Part shown: positions 39,943 through 57,345 of the stretch, piece by piece
How positions within the stretch are numbered: the first letter of the stretch is position 1
Layout of the letters: each line of letters starts with the position of its first letter
Assembly (NCBI GenBank): GCA_051294375.1
Contig: CM119267.1
Coordinates: 16,966,606-17,030,605, forward strand
Length of the DNA: 64,000 nucleotides
Origin: Paraspadella gotoi
Lineage: Eukaryota; Chaetognatha
Reading direction: 5' to 3'
Translations under genes and position numbers: made by a program
Notes under the pieces: generated by a model
Seen by the model: the letters and a program-made list of their open reading frames with translations, nothing else
Databases searched by the model: none
Told to the model about the DNA's origin: nothing

Positions 39943-42900
39943 TCACCAAACGAAGGGACACCGTTCTCTCAATACTCGAGATCCCTGCGCCTTCCACTCC
40001 CACCCTTGAATCCATAATTCTGATGACGTTTCTGTGCTAGCGATGATAACTGCGCCTAGAATGAATGCAAGGTGATGGATGATTGTCGAAAAAAAGTATT
40101 GTTGTCCCTTGTCCATCCACAAAACCCAACCTTTCCATGCTGTGAATCTCGGATCAACGTCCTTTGTTGCTGAGGTCGTGACATCAACATTGACGGGTTC
40201 GTGATTCGTCAATCCCAATGTCGCGGGATCGATTTTCGACGTTAGTTTTTGTTTCAGTAGAGAATCCGCACCAGGAAACTTCGCCAAGCCTAAAAAAAAG
40301 AAGTTTTTTTGAGGAAAAAATATAATTGAAATTGTCAAGTGGCATTGCAGTCCACGACTAACCCCCGCCGACGAGAATAACGTTGGCCAACATCTTTCTT
40401 TTCAAATCCTCGGTTTCTCTTCCTTCTCCTAATGAAGAGACGGATCTTAAGATGACGACCTCGATCCCTTGACCTCGCCTCAATTTCCCGGATGTCTTTG
40501 ATTTTTGGGGCTCAACAAGTTTCGTTTCGTAGGTCATTGACCGAGTAGAGCAGGCCTCTGAGTATTAACGGCAAATTAAAATATAAAATCATTTGTTGTC
40601 ACAATTAAATTTTGAAATTTTGAAAATCTCTCGATCAACCTTGAGATTCTGTTCCGTCTTCGTCGAAAAAATCGGCGGTCCCCTTCCCCTCTTCATTGGC
40701 AAAAGAGTCCTCCGCGTATTTTCTTCGATTGTAGCTTGGAGTACTGCAACGAAAAATAGCTACCGTCAATGAATATAACCTTAATCCATAAAAATAAATT
40801 CCTCTTTACCTCTGAACTAGGTAATCGTCGTCAAAAATATCGTCGGGTTGGGAGAGAGGACGTCGGCAGCGATGTAAAGATAACTCAGACACTCCAAAAA
40901 GCTCCGTATTGTAAAAACCTTGAGTCAATTGAATCAGATTAAAAATTAAAACTTAGTACTTCTTATCAAATTATTGAAATATTCGACTGACCAAAAGGAG
41001 CTATGAAGGCCTCGTCCCCAACGTAGAATTCATAGCAGAGACGCTCTTTAACCTCAGGCGCGGATCTTGTTACCTCAAAAGCGATCTTCTGTGGATCCCG
41101 GTTCAAGAGGCTCATGTCACAGTGACATACATCCTCTTTCAACTTTCTGTCAAAAACGGAAAACAATTTGATCTGACGCTGACCCAAATCCTCATAGTAG
41201 TAGTATGTCACTAGAATTTTATTTCTAATTCTTATTTTTTATCTCACTTTAATATAAATAACAATTACATTGAGAAAATGTTTCAGTCGTATGGAATAAC
41301 CGAAAATCAATAGCTTTACCTGACAAGCAAAGCGTCCTTTTTATTAAAAAGATCACAGCTTTGATAAGGAAAATATATTTTCTGGATGAGCCAGTGGAAT
41401 GATCGCGTTATATCGGCGCCGCCAATGTCGATCTACTGATTCCAATTGAAGAAAAACAAACTAGAAATATTTCTATTTAACTCTGAAACAATTTTTTTTA
41501 CAAACCTGAACACTGGATGTTGCGTGCGCGATTCCGTCCTCAACGCAAGAAACGGAGGTTTTCTCGGCACCAACATCGACGACACAACCGGTGACGTTTC
41601 CAGAACCGAATGCCGAACATACGGACTCCATCTGCAGGAAGGCTGCGAGTTCAACGAGGGAAATTCTTCGTACAAGATTTAGTTAAGTTCAGTTAAACTT
41701 AAAACGAAAAATGTAGAATACTGAACTTGCAAAAAAAAAAATCAAATCTGAAGTAAAACTCTAAAATTTTTTTGATCGATTACGTAGGTGACGATATAAA
41801 TAATAATTTTTTTAAACTTTTGTTTCAGAACACCATAGGTACTTACCGGAGGAAAAATTGAGGCGTCGAATGAGTACATCAAACATAGCGGCCACGTGAT
41901 TACGTTCAAACAAATCGGAGATCAAAAGAATTGCTTTATAAAATTTTAGATCCTACAAATAAAACGGAAAACTTCATACATTCAATGAGCGAGTGATAGT
42001 GGTTAATTAATGGCGGTATTACCCGCAAATTAGAGAACATGAATATTAACCGTACATACTTGGAAGGGTATTTTAAGTTTCCCACAAATAGCTTCTCTCC
42101 AAATTATCTCCGTATCTGCAAGTTTAGAAGACAAGGATCCGCCCACTCCTTTATGCACGTTAAAACGTCCGCGACGAAAAGGTTGGCGAATGTCAGGCAA
42201 GAGTGAAGAACTAACAAAAGTATTTAAATAGGTATACCCTATTAGCCAATAGCCATGGTCCAACTAACTACTCTAAACTATTCTAAATTATAATGATAAA
42301 GCATTCACAATCACTGGGAACAAGAACGACAATTCAAATAGGTGGTGCCCATTAACATTTATTGGTTTGTATCTTAATATGATCACGTAACTTTATAAGT
42401 ATCAAATATGCACAAAAGTGTTTAATAGTACAGCGTATTTATCAAAGTATTTATCAAAGTGATTTGGTGTCCCACAACTTCTGTGCATTTAACATAAGAG
42501 AGACATGCTAGTAGACGGATAAATTATCTAACCAAATCGACCAAATTAAACCAAACCAGATCGACTAACCAAAAAGCTATTATATGTAGAGTACTCACGG
42601 AGCAACTAAAAACGATGGTATATATATTATTCTCGTTCTACGTATTAATTTACCTGCAATCCATTAGATTGTCCGTCTCATTCCCGACTAAGAAATCTTT
42701 TGCTGTGAATTCCTGAGATAAATATTTCGCTGATTCTGACGTCACTCGAGGGACGAGTTCTTTATTTATTTCCTTCCACTTCCTAGAGGATGATATTGAT
42801 AACTGAGATTCAACCGTTCCGAGGCCAGACTCGGCGACCGTCGTGTCGAAAGTGATATCGTCTGGAATCACGGGGTCAAAATGTCCAAGTCTTTCGTCGC

Positions 42901-43114
42901 AGGAAAACCACTTGGTCGAATCAACGTCGCTTTTGACTAGTTGCTGCCCTTGAGAGACGAGGGAGTTGGCGAGGCATTGGGGTCGAGAATCCGAAGCCAA
43001 ACCGAAATAGAGAAAAGCTGAGCCCGGATGGAGGATGATAATTTTAGTCAGATCGACAGCGCCTGGGTAATTTTGCGAGGGGATGCGGCACGGAGCCGGC
43101 TGTGGAGTTATCAT
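39943..43114 (-). CDS. ACTR8: ARP8, actin-related protein of the INO80 complex
   Basis: ARP8 is part of the INO80 actin-ARP module that senses linker DNA in chromatin remodelling. Eleven exons join in phase. The actin-fold landmarks are in family order: LTKIIILHPGSAFLYFGLAS; RRGRFNVHKGVGGSLSSKLA; DLKFYKAILLISDLFERNHV; ESVCSAFGSGNVTGCVVDVG; EKTSVSCVEDGIAH; IDIGGADITRSFHWLI; FPYQSCDLFNKKDALLV; CYEFYVGDEAFIAPFG; KRKMLANVILVGGGLAKFPG; and the ending FTAWKGGAVIIASTETSSEL...SRVLRERCPFVW. Human ARP8 has the same blocks and ends RERAAFVW. Insertions between blocks are acidic and Ser-rich, as usual in ARP8. The N-terminus before the first strand is only about 24 residues, so a further 5' exon is possible. 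Confidence 0.95.
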
Positions 43115-44061
43115 GATGGATTTACCGCATTTAAATTGGAACGCCCTTCGTTGCGGAAAAAAAATGAAAATATCAAAGTAATCGAACAGAAAGTGAAGAT
43201 GGGGGGATAAAACAATTTGGCGATTGGGGCCTTCGTGAGAACGACACGGGCAAATTGATCCAGAAATTGATTAAAGTACAAAAAGTTGGGTTCGTGACGT
43301 TTAATGTGTACATATTGCAATTGTAATTAATAAAAAGTTATTAAAATTACTTAAATACATAAAGCCTGCTTAATTTTTAATCTATTCGATTTTATTTTTG
43401 TAAAAATTTCTGTGAATCTATTTTTTAAAGACAAAATGCATCACTATAATCAGTAAAACTGGATAATAAAACTGGAACTACAATAATTTATAGAGTGAAA
43501 ATATTTACCGCATTATTAGCTTTACCGAGTTGACTAAAAATTAAAGGACGGAAGATGTCGATTTAGAAAAAAAAAATCTTGTTAAAATAAATGTCATGGA
43601 AATCGCTAAAAACGAAAAATCGTTGTGCATATACATCTTATTATACATAATTCATTATGTAAGCAAAACTGAAATTAATATTTATACTAATACATCAGTC
43701 TTTTAAACTTATTATATTAATAGGCCTAATTTGGTAAGAATTTTATAATAAATGACAGCGAAATTCTTAAACGATCAAAGACGTTACAGAACAAATCGCG
43801 AGGACATGAGACAAAAACTTATGGCACCCGAGGTTAACACTTTTTGGTTTGCGGAATATATTTTTGTTCCGCACAAGTTTGTAAGCATTAAAGCTATTAA
43901 AATAAAACTTATCAAAACTATCTGTTCAGTTGTAACAAACGACTTTAAAAGGAATGGTGAGAAATTGAGACATTTTTATCGACGACGCAAATTTTTAAAA
44001 AAAGTACATTTTCAATACTTGGATCTCTTTTTTTTATCAACTGCCAAAACGGGGGAGATAT
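43115..44061. other. Intergenic; one 106-codon frame of doubtful status
   Basis: An AT-rich spacer between the MIER-like 3' end and ARP8. The plus-strand frame 43752-44072 (MTAKFLNDQRRYRTNREDMR...) has many Lys/Phe/Asn codons as expected of chance AT-rich DNA. It has no recognised domain, so I do not call it a gene. Confidence 0.4.
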
Positions 44062-49316
<5,255 letters not shown>

Positions 49317-49529
49317 TGCATTAGCTACAAAAGGCCTTTCATTCGGTTTTCATCGCTTCCACTGGGTTGTGAAAGCTTCGGCCATTATCACTGAAAATTT
49401 TATTGAAACGCTTATTTCGGAAAAATGAAACAAAAGTTACAAGGGAAAATTTATACCGTTCGCATTAACTAAAAAAAACAAAAAAATCGGCTACTACGCT
49501 TCATTCAACGAAATGGGAACTCTAGTGTC
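49317..49529. other. Spacer eL33 to MIER-like
   Basis: A spacer of 213 bp. On the minus strand, two acceptor-like sites (AAAATTTTCAG and GCCTTTTGTAG) precede the MIER-like ATG. Confidence 0.4.
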
Positions 49530-50301
49530 TTAAACTCTTGAAGGATAAAGCATGACTCGAATTCTCTTTCCGATCGCTTTCGACGGCAGATTCTTGGCGA
49601 ACTTGGCTCGCACGGCACCACTGCGTCCGTGAGGGCGGGTGACTTTACCCCAAATGACCTGGAATAGCAAAATGGAAAGTTGAAAATCGTCTGGTGATGT
49701 GTCTGGGAATGACAACTGGCAGATAGTTTGAAAAGCCTACCCGCAACTTGTTGGCTTTGTTATCCGAGCCAGGAATGCGTGTCGGTTTTTTCGCCTTATA
49801 AACATAGGCGCACTTTTTTCCGAGATAAAATTCCGTGTGATAACGACGAGTGACGCCTTCGAGTCTGCCGAGAGAAATGTTTTAATTGAAGTTAAATTAA
49901 CATGTGCTTTTTATCTCTTATTTATTGAAATTATTACCGTCCCCCTTTGTGGTTTGTAAAGCGATATCAGAATTTCAAATTTTTTATGTACGTTTAATTA
50001 TCGACTTAGCTTTTATAGTATTTGTCAAATTTAAATCTTAAATTACTAAAGAATAATAATAATAATAACACAAACAATATACCTGAGAAGCGCAGTGTGT
50101 TCGTGTTGCCGTCGAAGACCTCGCTTATATCCCGTGAAAATAGCCTTGACGTAAAGACGTCCTACAAAACAATTCAAAATGATTTTAAAAAAAATTAGTA
50201 ACACCCCCCCAGTCACGGTCCTGACCTGGAGCCTTCACGGTGCGAGGAGTTTTGGCTGCGCCTTCCTCCATTGGAGTTTCAACTTCGCTGATTTCTGGCA
50301 T
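49530..50301 (-). CDS. RPL35A: Ribosomal protein eL33 (RPL35A) with N-terminal extension
   Basis: A large-subunit protein. Four exons in phase give 134 residues. From [20 protein letters not shown], through [15 protein letters not shown], to [20 protein letters not shown] and [15 protein letters not shown], it follows eL33 closely. Human eL33 has only about two residues before GRLW, whereas here about 25 residues ([20 protein letters not shown]...) are added. The extension is encoded by its own exon with a good donor and continuous phase, so it is probably real. A shorter product from a downstream start is not available, since the next ATG in the extension is only ten residues in. Confidence 0.95.
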
Positions 50302-50851
50302 TGTTTATCGTCTTAATTGAAAAATGAAATACTTATCTAAAGGAAATAATTCAACATAGTAACTTCCAAATATCTCTAAGCCTTTTTCGATAAGCTATTA
50401 TTTTGTTCACACCGCATTCCGAAAGCTTAGAGACTGAATTTATTATAAACCCATCTGGCTACTTTTATAATTTCTAACGTGAACATTAGAGATTTGTCGT
50501 GTAAAAATTATTCATTTAAAAAAAAATAGGAGCACAAAATTATTCTTCTAGGTTATGACAATTACAGCGAAATAAATTGACTAGGTAGAAATCAACCAAG
50601 AAAAGGCACATTTAGATTCTGCCAAGGTTAAGAAACCGAACGTGAAAAGGAATGCACTGCATTTCAATATGGATGACAATTTGTATGGAGAGCTCTATAC
50701 AGGAAGTTCGTTATGACTAGGAATTATAAAAGGTTTTATTAAGTCTAGGTACTGAAAATAAGTTGATGTAAACGATTAAAATTACATCTCTCAACAAAAC
50801 TATTAATATGATATCATATGTTTATTTTTTTCTAAATGGAAAAAAGTAATA
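50302..50851. other. Intergenic GOLM-like to eL33
   Basis: This 550 bp is AT-rich and has no exon. An acceptor-like TTTTTCAATTAAG lies about 10 nt before the eL33 ATG on the minus strand. Confidence 0.4.
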
Positions 50852-53800
50852 TCAAGCCAGTTTCCTCCGTCGAAAAGCATTATTCAGACGATCTAGTTTC
50901 CGAGCATCCCATTCCGGAGGTGGTTGACCCACACCAATATGATCAACGATGCCTGTAACGAATTATCTGGTTATGACTACAAGACATCAAGGCTATAAGT
51001 CTATTTTGGTCAAATATTATATTAAGATATTTCTAACCATGGTTTTCTGCTGCATCTTGTTTATCAAGAGCGCCAGCGCCGTAATCTTTGTCGTCTCCAA
51101 AAGCGTGATCTTCATCATCATCCCCACCAGGTTCCTTTTCCTAAAACGTAACAGCAATCTTACTAAGCAGATATCTTTTTTACAATTCAAATACGACAGG
51201 ATAATTTAAATTTAAGTTCTGACGAGATAATGATTATTAAATAAAAAAAATATTTAATCGATCAGTTCGCATGGAAGAGTTTTTCTTGCTTTTGTGATGA
51301 TCTTTTTTTAGATAAACATGATTCTTAATTTGATGATTCTTTGATAATTTAATGATTCTTAATTTTTCATCAAAATAATTTAAGCAAGTAGACATGGATT
51401 TCAGAATGAAACCAAAGTTCCGGTTTTCATTCTTTTGGGATGCAATATTAAATTATGTACTTGATTGTGGTTTTCTTCTGGTGGATTCAGCTGCAACTGT
51501 GGTTGGTGGATGACGTTTGGAAACGGAACGACCTTCAGAGGATTGTCAACCTAATTTTACATTTTAATTACGATTGAAAAGGGAATCGGCTATGTATTTC
51601 TCATTATTTACATCTTAAATAGATTTTTGAATGTTACAACTTAAATGAAAATAGAATGTTATTCAGTCTTTCATGGAATATATTATATTATATTATATAT
51701 ATTATAAGGCCTTGCCTGTGGCTGCAAACCATCCACATTTAATTGACCGTCTCTCGGTGGGGATTGAATCACCTATCAAAGAAATTTAAAAATAATCTGT
51801 GGCGGTTTATTCATACTGCCTCAGTGCCTCTCCTCCTACGTTTTCCATCTAACCCCAGGGGCACCATCTCAACCATGCGTTCTATCCACAGTCCTAACGA
51901 CCTCCCTTTGTGTTGGCAAGGCTTAACGGTACTAATTTAAACATTGGGGGTCTGAAGCCCCCACCAGCAGAGCATCAGAGGCAACCCGACTGTTGCCATA
52001 AATTATATAAATCTTATGTATTTTAAAAACATTTTGGGTAATCTAAAGACGAGGCACGAGTTCCAAAATTAACGTCCTTAAAACCATACACGACTTTCTC
52101 GTACCTTAGGTGGCAAATTCTGCTCGCTTGCGCTTTTTTGCTTTTTGCCAACTTGAGGCGATTTCTAAAAATCAAACCAATAAAGGGTTGAGACGGATTC
52201 CTAAATTTAAAAATGATAAAGATTGGGTTTAAGACTTTATACCTCGGGAATCATGGGTTCAGCTATTTGCTGATTGTGGACGCCTATAATCGGAACTCGA
52301 GGTGTTTCGGGATCCTGATTAAATTTAGGTTCGGCGATAAATCCCATTTTGTTGTTGGGGATGGGAGGTTTTTTGACGAATCCCACGTCACCGTTAAATC
52401 GAGGCTGAGGAATTACGAGTCGAGGGCCATCCACGGGTTTAAACCCGGAATCTTTACTGTTGTGCCGCTTTGGCCATGGGTGAGCAATCTGAAGACTCTC
52501 TTGATCCTTGGGTATAACGCGTCCCAAGCCGGGGCTGTTGGCTAGAGACTTTGCCGAGTCCTTAAGGGATGCTGGGTCGGCGGCGGGTTTAGCGATTTGA
52601 GGATTAAGTACGTTTTTGTGGTCGAAATCCTCCGACCGAACGAAGCCGAGGGAAGGCACTTCGAGATTGTTTTGAAGGCCGTCGTTAAAAGTGTTGGCGG
52701 CGCGTGTGATGGGCAGAGTCCCCTTGGTCGGCTGGGAGTCTTCAGCACTAAATTGAAATGTGGGATTTTTTAAGATGAACACTTGAACAGTGTTGATTTA
52801 TGCCTAATCAGATTTAAAATAAAATCATACTGAAAATTTTTGTCAGAAACGTTTTGCTGTGGGGGAGTTTCCGATTCCTTATGTATGGAATTAGGATTTG
52901 ATGCAGCGTTTAGTTGCAGATTTTTATTCTTCTCCTTCAATTGCGCTAATGAAGCTACAAAAAGCATGCAAGTATTTCAATACAAATTTACAAAAATAAT
53001 TATCATAGAGCTTAATTTGTACATACCTTTTAAATCAGCATTTACTGCCTCAAGAGCAAGGAGTTTGGAATTAGTTTTGTCAATTATCTCTGATCTGTCT
53101 TTTAACTCTTGAGTGCATTTAGCTTGATCTTCGAGTTTTAAATCTTTCATTATTTGCATGGCCTGAACATAGGAGAAACAAACTAGAATTGTTTTCAATA
53201 TGAGAATTTGGGCATAATTTTACTTTCGCCGACCGGGGATAAGGGGGTTTAAGATTAAGGTGGTTTAGGCTTAGGGGTGGTTAGGCTTAATAGGGTTTAG
53301 GGTTAAGGTAATTAAGTAAAAAAATATTAAAATGTTTTTAAAAATGAATATTTTAAAGTAGTTTTTCAAAAGACACCAAAACTCCGGTGGGCGAAAGTAA
53401 AATGTTACCGGAATTTAAATATTTAAAATCAAATACCTTGGAATGTTCCTCATTTTCTCTTTCACACTCGCCGAGAGTCATTTTGTTAGTTTCGACAAGT
53501 TTTGCGTGCTCTTGAGTCAAATCGTCAAATTCGTTCTTGAAATGATTAAGAAATAAATTCAGGAATTTTAATCTAATTCAAATATTTTTTTGAACGTTAT
53601 TGATACTTGAACACTCTTTAAAGTCTTTAAAGTCTTTAAACTTTTTATAATACCTTAAGAAGTTCGTTTGATCTCTTTAACCCATCGATTTGTTTCTGGG
53701 CATTTTCCTGAATCTTTTCTTGGGCATTCTTCGCTTTCGATCTAATTACAAAAATATAATATGTTAAAATTAACAACTATTTAGATGGTGGGGTGTTGTT

Positions 53801-54259
53801 TCGGCTTCCTTTGGTTTGCTGAGAGTCCTCACACTTTTTAAAGTTAAACCTCCCCATTTCCTTAAAGGGCCCGAATGTTAAAAAAGTATAACCTAAAAGC
53901 GTTAAAGTCCTTGTTGATTGACCGCTGTTTCGCCGCGTCCTCATCCACTTGCTTCTGAAGTCTCGTATTATGTTCGCGAGTGACTTGAAGTTGGGCCGCC
54001 AATTCGTCCTTACTTTGTTTTACGTTAGCCATAGACTCCTCGAGTAACCTTAACAGTAATAAGATGGATCAGTCGACGAGACGAAAAAAGAAATTAAATT
54101 AAAGTGATGGGTAAAGTCTAAAATAATTAGTATTTACCGATATTCTTCCTTGTAATTGATTATGAGAAATGTGAGGTAAAGGAGAGAGATCACAGAAACA
54201 GCGATGATCAATGACAGTTTACGGCTCCCGGCCATGAGCATTCTTGTAGGGGACCTCAT
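50852..54259 (-). CDS. GOLM1/CASC4-like type II Golgi membrane protein
   Basis: The N-terminus is a short basic cytosolic stretch (MRSPTRMLMAGSRK) followed by one membrane anchor (LSLIIAVSVISLLYLTFLII). A long luminal coiled coil follows over several exons (LLEESMANVKQSKDELAAQL; VTREHNTRLQKQVDEDAAK; LKRSNELLKNEFDDLTQEH; KCTQELKDRSEIIDKTNSKL). A Pro/Asn-rich region with repeated KxxP-type short motifs comes next. The end is acidic (GGDDDEDHAFGDDKDYGAG) with a final QPPPEWDARKLDRLNNAF. This layout is that of GP73/GOLM1, CASC4 and GOLIM4. Sequence identity is low outside the layout, so the exact subgroup is open. The 19-codon exon 51772-51716 (VIQSPPRDGQLN...) uses a GC donor. Introns carry two small repeat elements. 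Confidence 0.8.
51780..52010. mobile_element. Candidate short retroposon in a GOLM-like intron
   Basis: A GC-richer block within an AT-rich intron contains a GGGGGTCTGAAGCCCCC hairpin at about 51946-51962. It ends GCATCAGAGGCAACCCGACTGTTGCCATAA. The GCATCA ... CCCG ... GTTGCCATAA end recurs at the end of the 24.7 kb element, which suggests a shared 3' tail. The bodies are otherwise different. Confidence 0.4.
53217..53403. mobile_element. 187-bp TIR element enclosing telomere-like repeats
   Basis: The ends are inverted repeats: ATTTTACTTTCGCCGACCGG at 53217-53236, and the complement of 53403-53384 reads ATTTTACTTTCGCCCACCGG; over 24 bp, 21 match. Between them lie degenerate telomere-like units (TTTAGGCTTAGGGG, TTAGGCTTAATAGGGTTTAG, GGTTAAGG). 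It sits in an intron of the GOLM-like gene. No clear target-site duplication is seen. Confidence 0.6.
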
Positions 54260-55553
54260 TCCAAATGCGTTAAAGAATCACGTTTCTGGCTGCATTTTTA
54301 GTTTTTCTTTAGAACATGTCCACCTCGCGTTCCATACGCACATTTCGAAATCTATTGAACTAAATTATATTTTAATATAACGTTTAAAAAAGCTAATGTA
54401 TACGTCAAATTACCAGAGAATGCGAAGTTTCGAAAAATAGTAATTAAATCGCGTGGATTCCTCAAGTGATTAAAAAGTAAAATCCTTTCATATAAAAAAT
54501 CAAATCAGAATTCGAACCCATAAATTAGACCACATTGTAATCTATGTACATACATAATAGGCAAACTGCTCTTCTGTTCATAACGAAATCGAGAGAAAAT
54601 GAAAGGCAATATCTCGTTTCCCTTCATCGCCGATCCCCAGATCTTAAAAAAAAAATGCACGAGCTTCGAAAACTCCACGAACGTTTCTTAATTGGTTACG
54701 CGTAAATTGAGGTCCGAAATGCGGGAACGGCGAGGAAAGAAGGCCAGATATTAATGAAACAATTACGGCGTCTAACCCGGGGCTCGAAACGAAGAGAACT
54801 GCAAATGGCGGCGGCGGCGGCCGACGACGACGACGATGACGACGACGTCGAGTTGTGTTGAGACGAAGATGTCGTCGTCGTCGTTTTCGTCGTCGTCGCG
54901 CGAGTCTCGTTCCAAGTTCCTTTTCCTCCCTTTCTCTTTAATATTTTTTTTATATTTATTATCTATTGCGATAAAAAAATACACTTTTTTCTTTCAATCA
55001 CCTAAAATTCTGTCTTTTCGACGCGCCTACCCATCTTCGCAATGATGTTACGTTACATCGTCAATCTGGCGGTTTTCATTTTGAATTTGAAGGATTTTGA
55101 GAGTATCATTTGTTCGTCTTCTCTATCCTCTTCTCTCTCATTTTAAACGCTCGCCTTCTCCTTCTCTCCTTCCCATTTCCAGTGCGTATTTTTAGGAAGT
55201 CGGTGCATTAGATTAATTTTAAAATTTTACAATTTCGTTTAATTTAATTTTGCTTGTGTGATATTCCTATATTCCTATATTCGTACCTTTCGTGTTCTAT
55301 TCTTCTCAACTTATCTCCATTGTTGCAGGTTCTGATTTTACCATCCCTCCATCTTTCTCAGACCTCGCCTCACCGTACACTTAATTATTATTTTGAACCA
55401 CTTCAAATCTTTTGCGGTTTAATGGCCGAAACCTTTAAATTGAGTGCAGTCATCGTCTGATAATTCAATTTCGTTGTCCCCATTGACTTTTTTTTATTGA
55501 TTAATAATGTTTCTCGAATTTTCTCTAGATAACACTAAAAAACAACGCTTGCA
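54260..55553. promoter_or_regulatory. Divergent region where coding strand switches
   Basis: This 1.3 kb lies between the GOLM-like start (minus) and BAF60 (plus). It must hold promoters for both directions. It contains the GAC/GTC triplet pair described separately, pyrimidine-rich stretches at 55120-55180, and an acceptor-like GAATTTTCTCTAG (AG 55527-55528) 25 nt before the BAF60 ATG. No TATA box is asserted. Confidence 0.5.
54821..54900. repeat. Opposed GAC and GTC triplet repeats (hairpin-forming)
   Basis: About ten GAC-like triplets (54821-54850) are followed after about 18 nt by about ten GTC-like triplets (54869-54900). The two arms are complementary and could form a long hairpin in single-stranded DNA or RNA. 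A GGC run (54808-54820) adjoins the left arm. Confidence 0.7.
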
Positions 55554-57345
55554 ATGCCCCCCCGAGGTCCCGGTGGTCCCTCTGGCTCCGGAAGCCCATT
55601 GCCCCCAGGATCGCCCGCCGGTGATCCTCAAATTACTGCGATTAGAATGGCCCACCAGCGGCCGATATCTAATTCGCCGACTCATTTTCCTGGCGGCGTT
55701 TCTTCTCCTTCTGCTAGAGCTTCCTTGGCCACTAATGTCTCTAAAGGTAGTAAAGGAGGTTCTACGCCAAAAAGAACAGAAACGTGGCAAAAAAATCTTG
55801 GATTGAATACCCGGAGCAGCGGACCACTTCCGTCCAGGGGTACCGTTTCTGGATCACTCCGAATGACCGTGCCCTCTCAGGGACCTTCTTCTGGCGTCGT
55901 GCCACCGCCCGAGCGTAAACGGAAAATGGCCGATAAGATATTAGCTCAAAAGGTGCGGGATCTCGTCCCCGAATCGCAGGCTTACATGGATCTCTTAGCT
56001 TTTGAGCAAAAGCTCGACTCTACGATCGTCCGAAAGCGCATCTATATTCAAGAGTCGCTAAAACGCCCACAGAAGATGAAACGAAAACTGAGAATTTTCA
56101 TTTCTCACACATTCTTTCCCACTAAAGACGAGAAGGTAGAAGATTTTAAGCGGGCGTTTTACTATATAATAGTATTTTGTTCAATTTACCTTTTAAAAAA
56201 TAAATTTTAATTTATTAGGAATGTTTACGAAAAAGCATCATCGACTACATTTTTTTCGTGTCACCCTTAGAACCCATATTCTTGTTACTTTATTTAACGT
56301 AGTCAAAATAGTTCCGCTCAACTATGAAAATCTTATTTCCCCCCTCTGGCTCAATCACTTTATTATCCATTACATTTAGGCTGGTGAGGATGGCCTTTCA
56401 GCCTCATGGGAGTTGCGCGTGGAAGGACGCCTCCTTGAAGACGTAAAAGCTGAATCCGCTGTGAGTGCAGCAGCGAAAGTTGTACCCAAACGGAAATTCT
56501 CTTCCTTCTTCAAATCCTTGGTCATCGAACTTGACAAGGAGTTGTACGGGCCCGACAACCATTTGGTAGAATGGCACCGCACGAGCGCCACCCAAGAGAC
56601 GGACGGATTTCAGGTCAAGCGGCCGGGCAATCAAAATGTCAAGTGCACTTTGCTTCTGTTGCTTGACTATCAACCGATGCAGTTTAAATTGGACAGCCGT
56701 TTAGCTCGTTTACTTGGTATCCACACTGCTACCCGCCCTACGGTTATATCCGCTCTCTGGAACTATATTAAGGATCACAAACTTCAGGATGCCCACCAGC
56801 GTGAGTTCATAAACTGCGATCGCTACCTAATGCAAATCTTCGACTGCATGAAAATGAAATTCGCCGACATTCCACAACGACTCCATCCGCTCTTGCACCC
56901 GCCCGATCCTATAGTTATTAATCACCTCATAACTATGGACGGCACCGATAATAAGAAGACGGCTTGCTACGATATTGATGTTGAGGTCGATGATGCTCTC
57001 AAGACCCAAATGAATAACTTTCTCCTCTCGACCACTAGCCAGCAGGAAATCGCGGACCTAGACTCGAGGATTCACGAAACCGTGGAAACTATTAACCAGT
57101 TGAAGACCCAACGCGAATTTATGCTCGGCTTTTCCCAGAATCCGGCAGATTTTTTGCAACGTTGGGTCGTGTCTCAAGGCAGAGATCTTAAATTAATGAC
57201 TGACGTGACAGGAAATCCCGAGGAAGAACGACGAGCAGATTTTTATTACAAAGACTGGACCCAAGAAGCTGTTTGTCGCTACTTTTATTCTAAGGTGCAG
57301 CAAAAAAGAACCGATCATGAACATAATTATATGAGTCGCAAATGA
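55554..57345 (+). CDS. SMARCD: BAF60/SMARCD subunit of SWI/SNF
   Basis: An accessory subunit that links the BAF remodeler to transcription factors. Two exons (55554-56135 and 56380-57345) join in phase to give 515 residues. The N-terminus is Gly/Pro/Ser-rich ([20 protein letters not shown]), as in the family. Conserved blocks: [85 protein letters not shown]; and [12 protein letters not shown]. The SWIB/MDM2 domain has [20 protein letters not shown] and [16 protein letters not shown]. At the end are [39 protein letters not shown] and [13 protein letters not shown]. Identity to human SMARCD1 is very high in the second exon. A single SMARCD gene is usual outside vertebrates. Confidence 0.97.

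Noticed and set aside
51716-51772. tRNA-like B box (GATTCAATCCC on the minus strand)
   Set aside because: It falls in a coding exon of the GOLM-like gene that is in phase on both sides.
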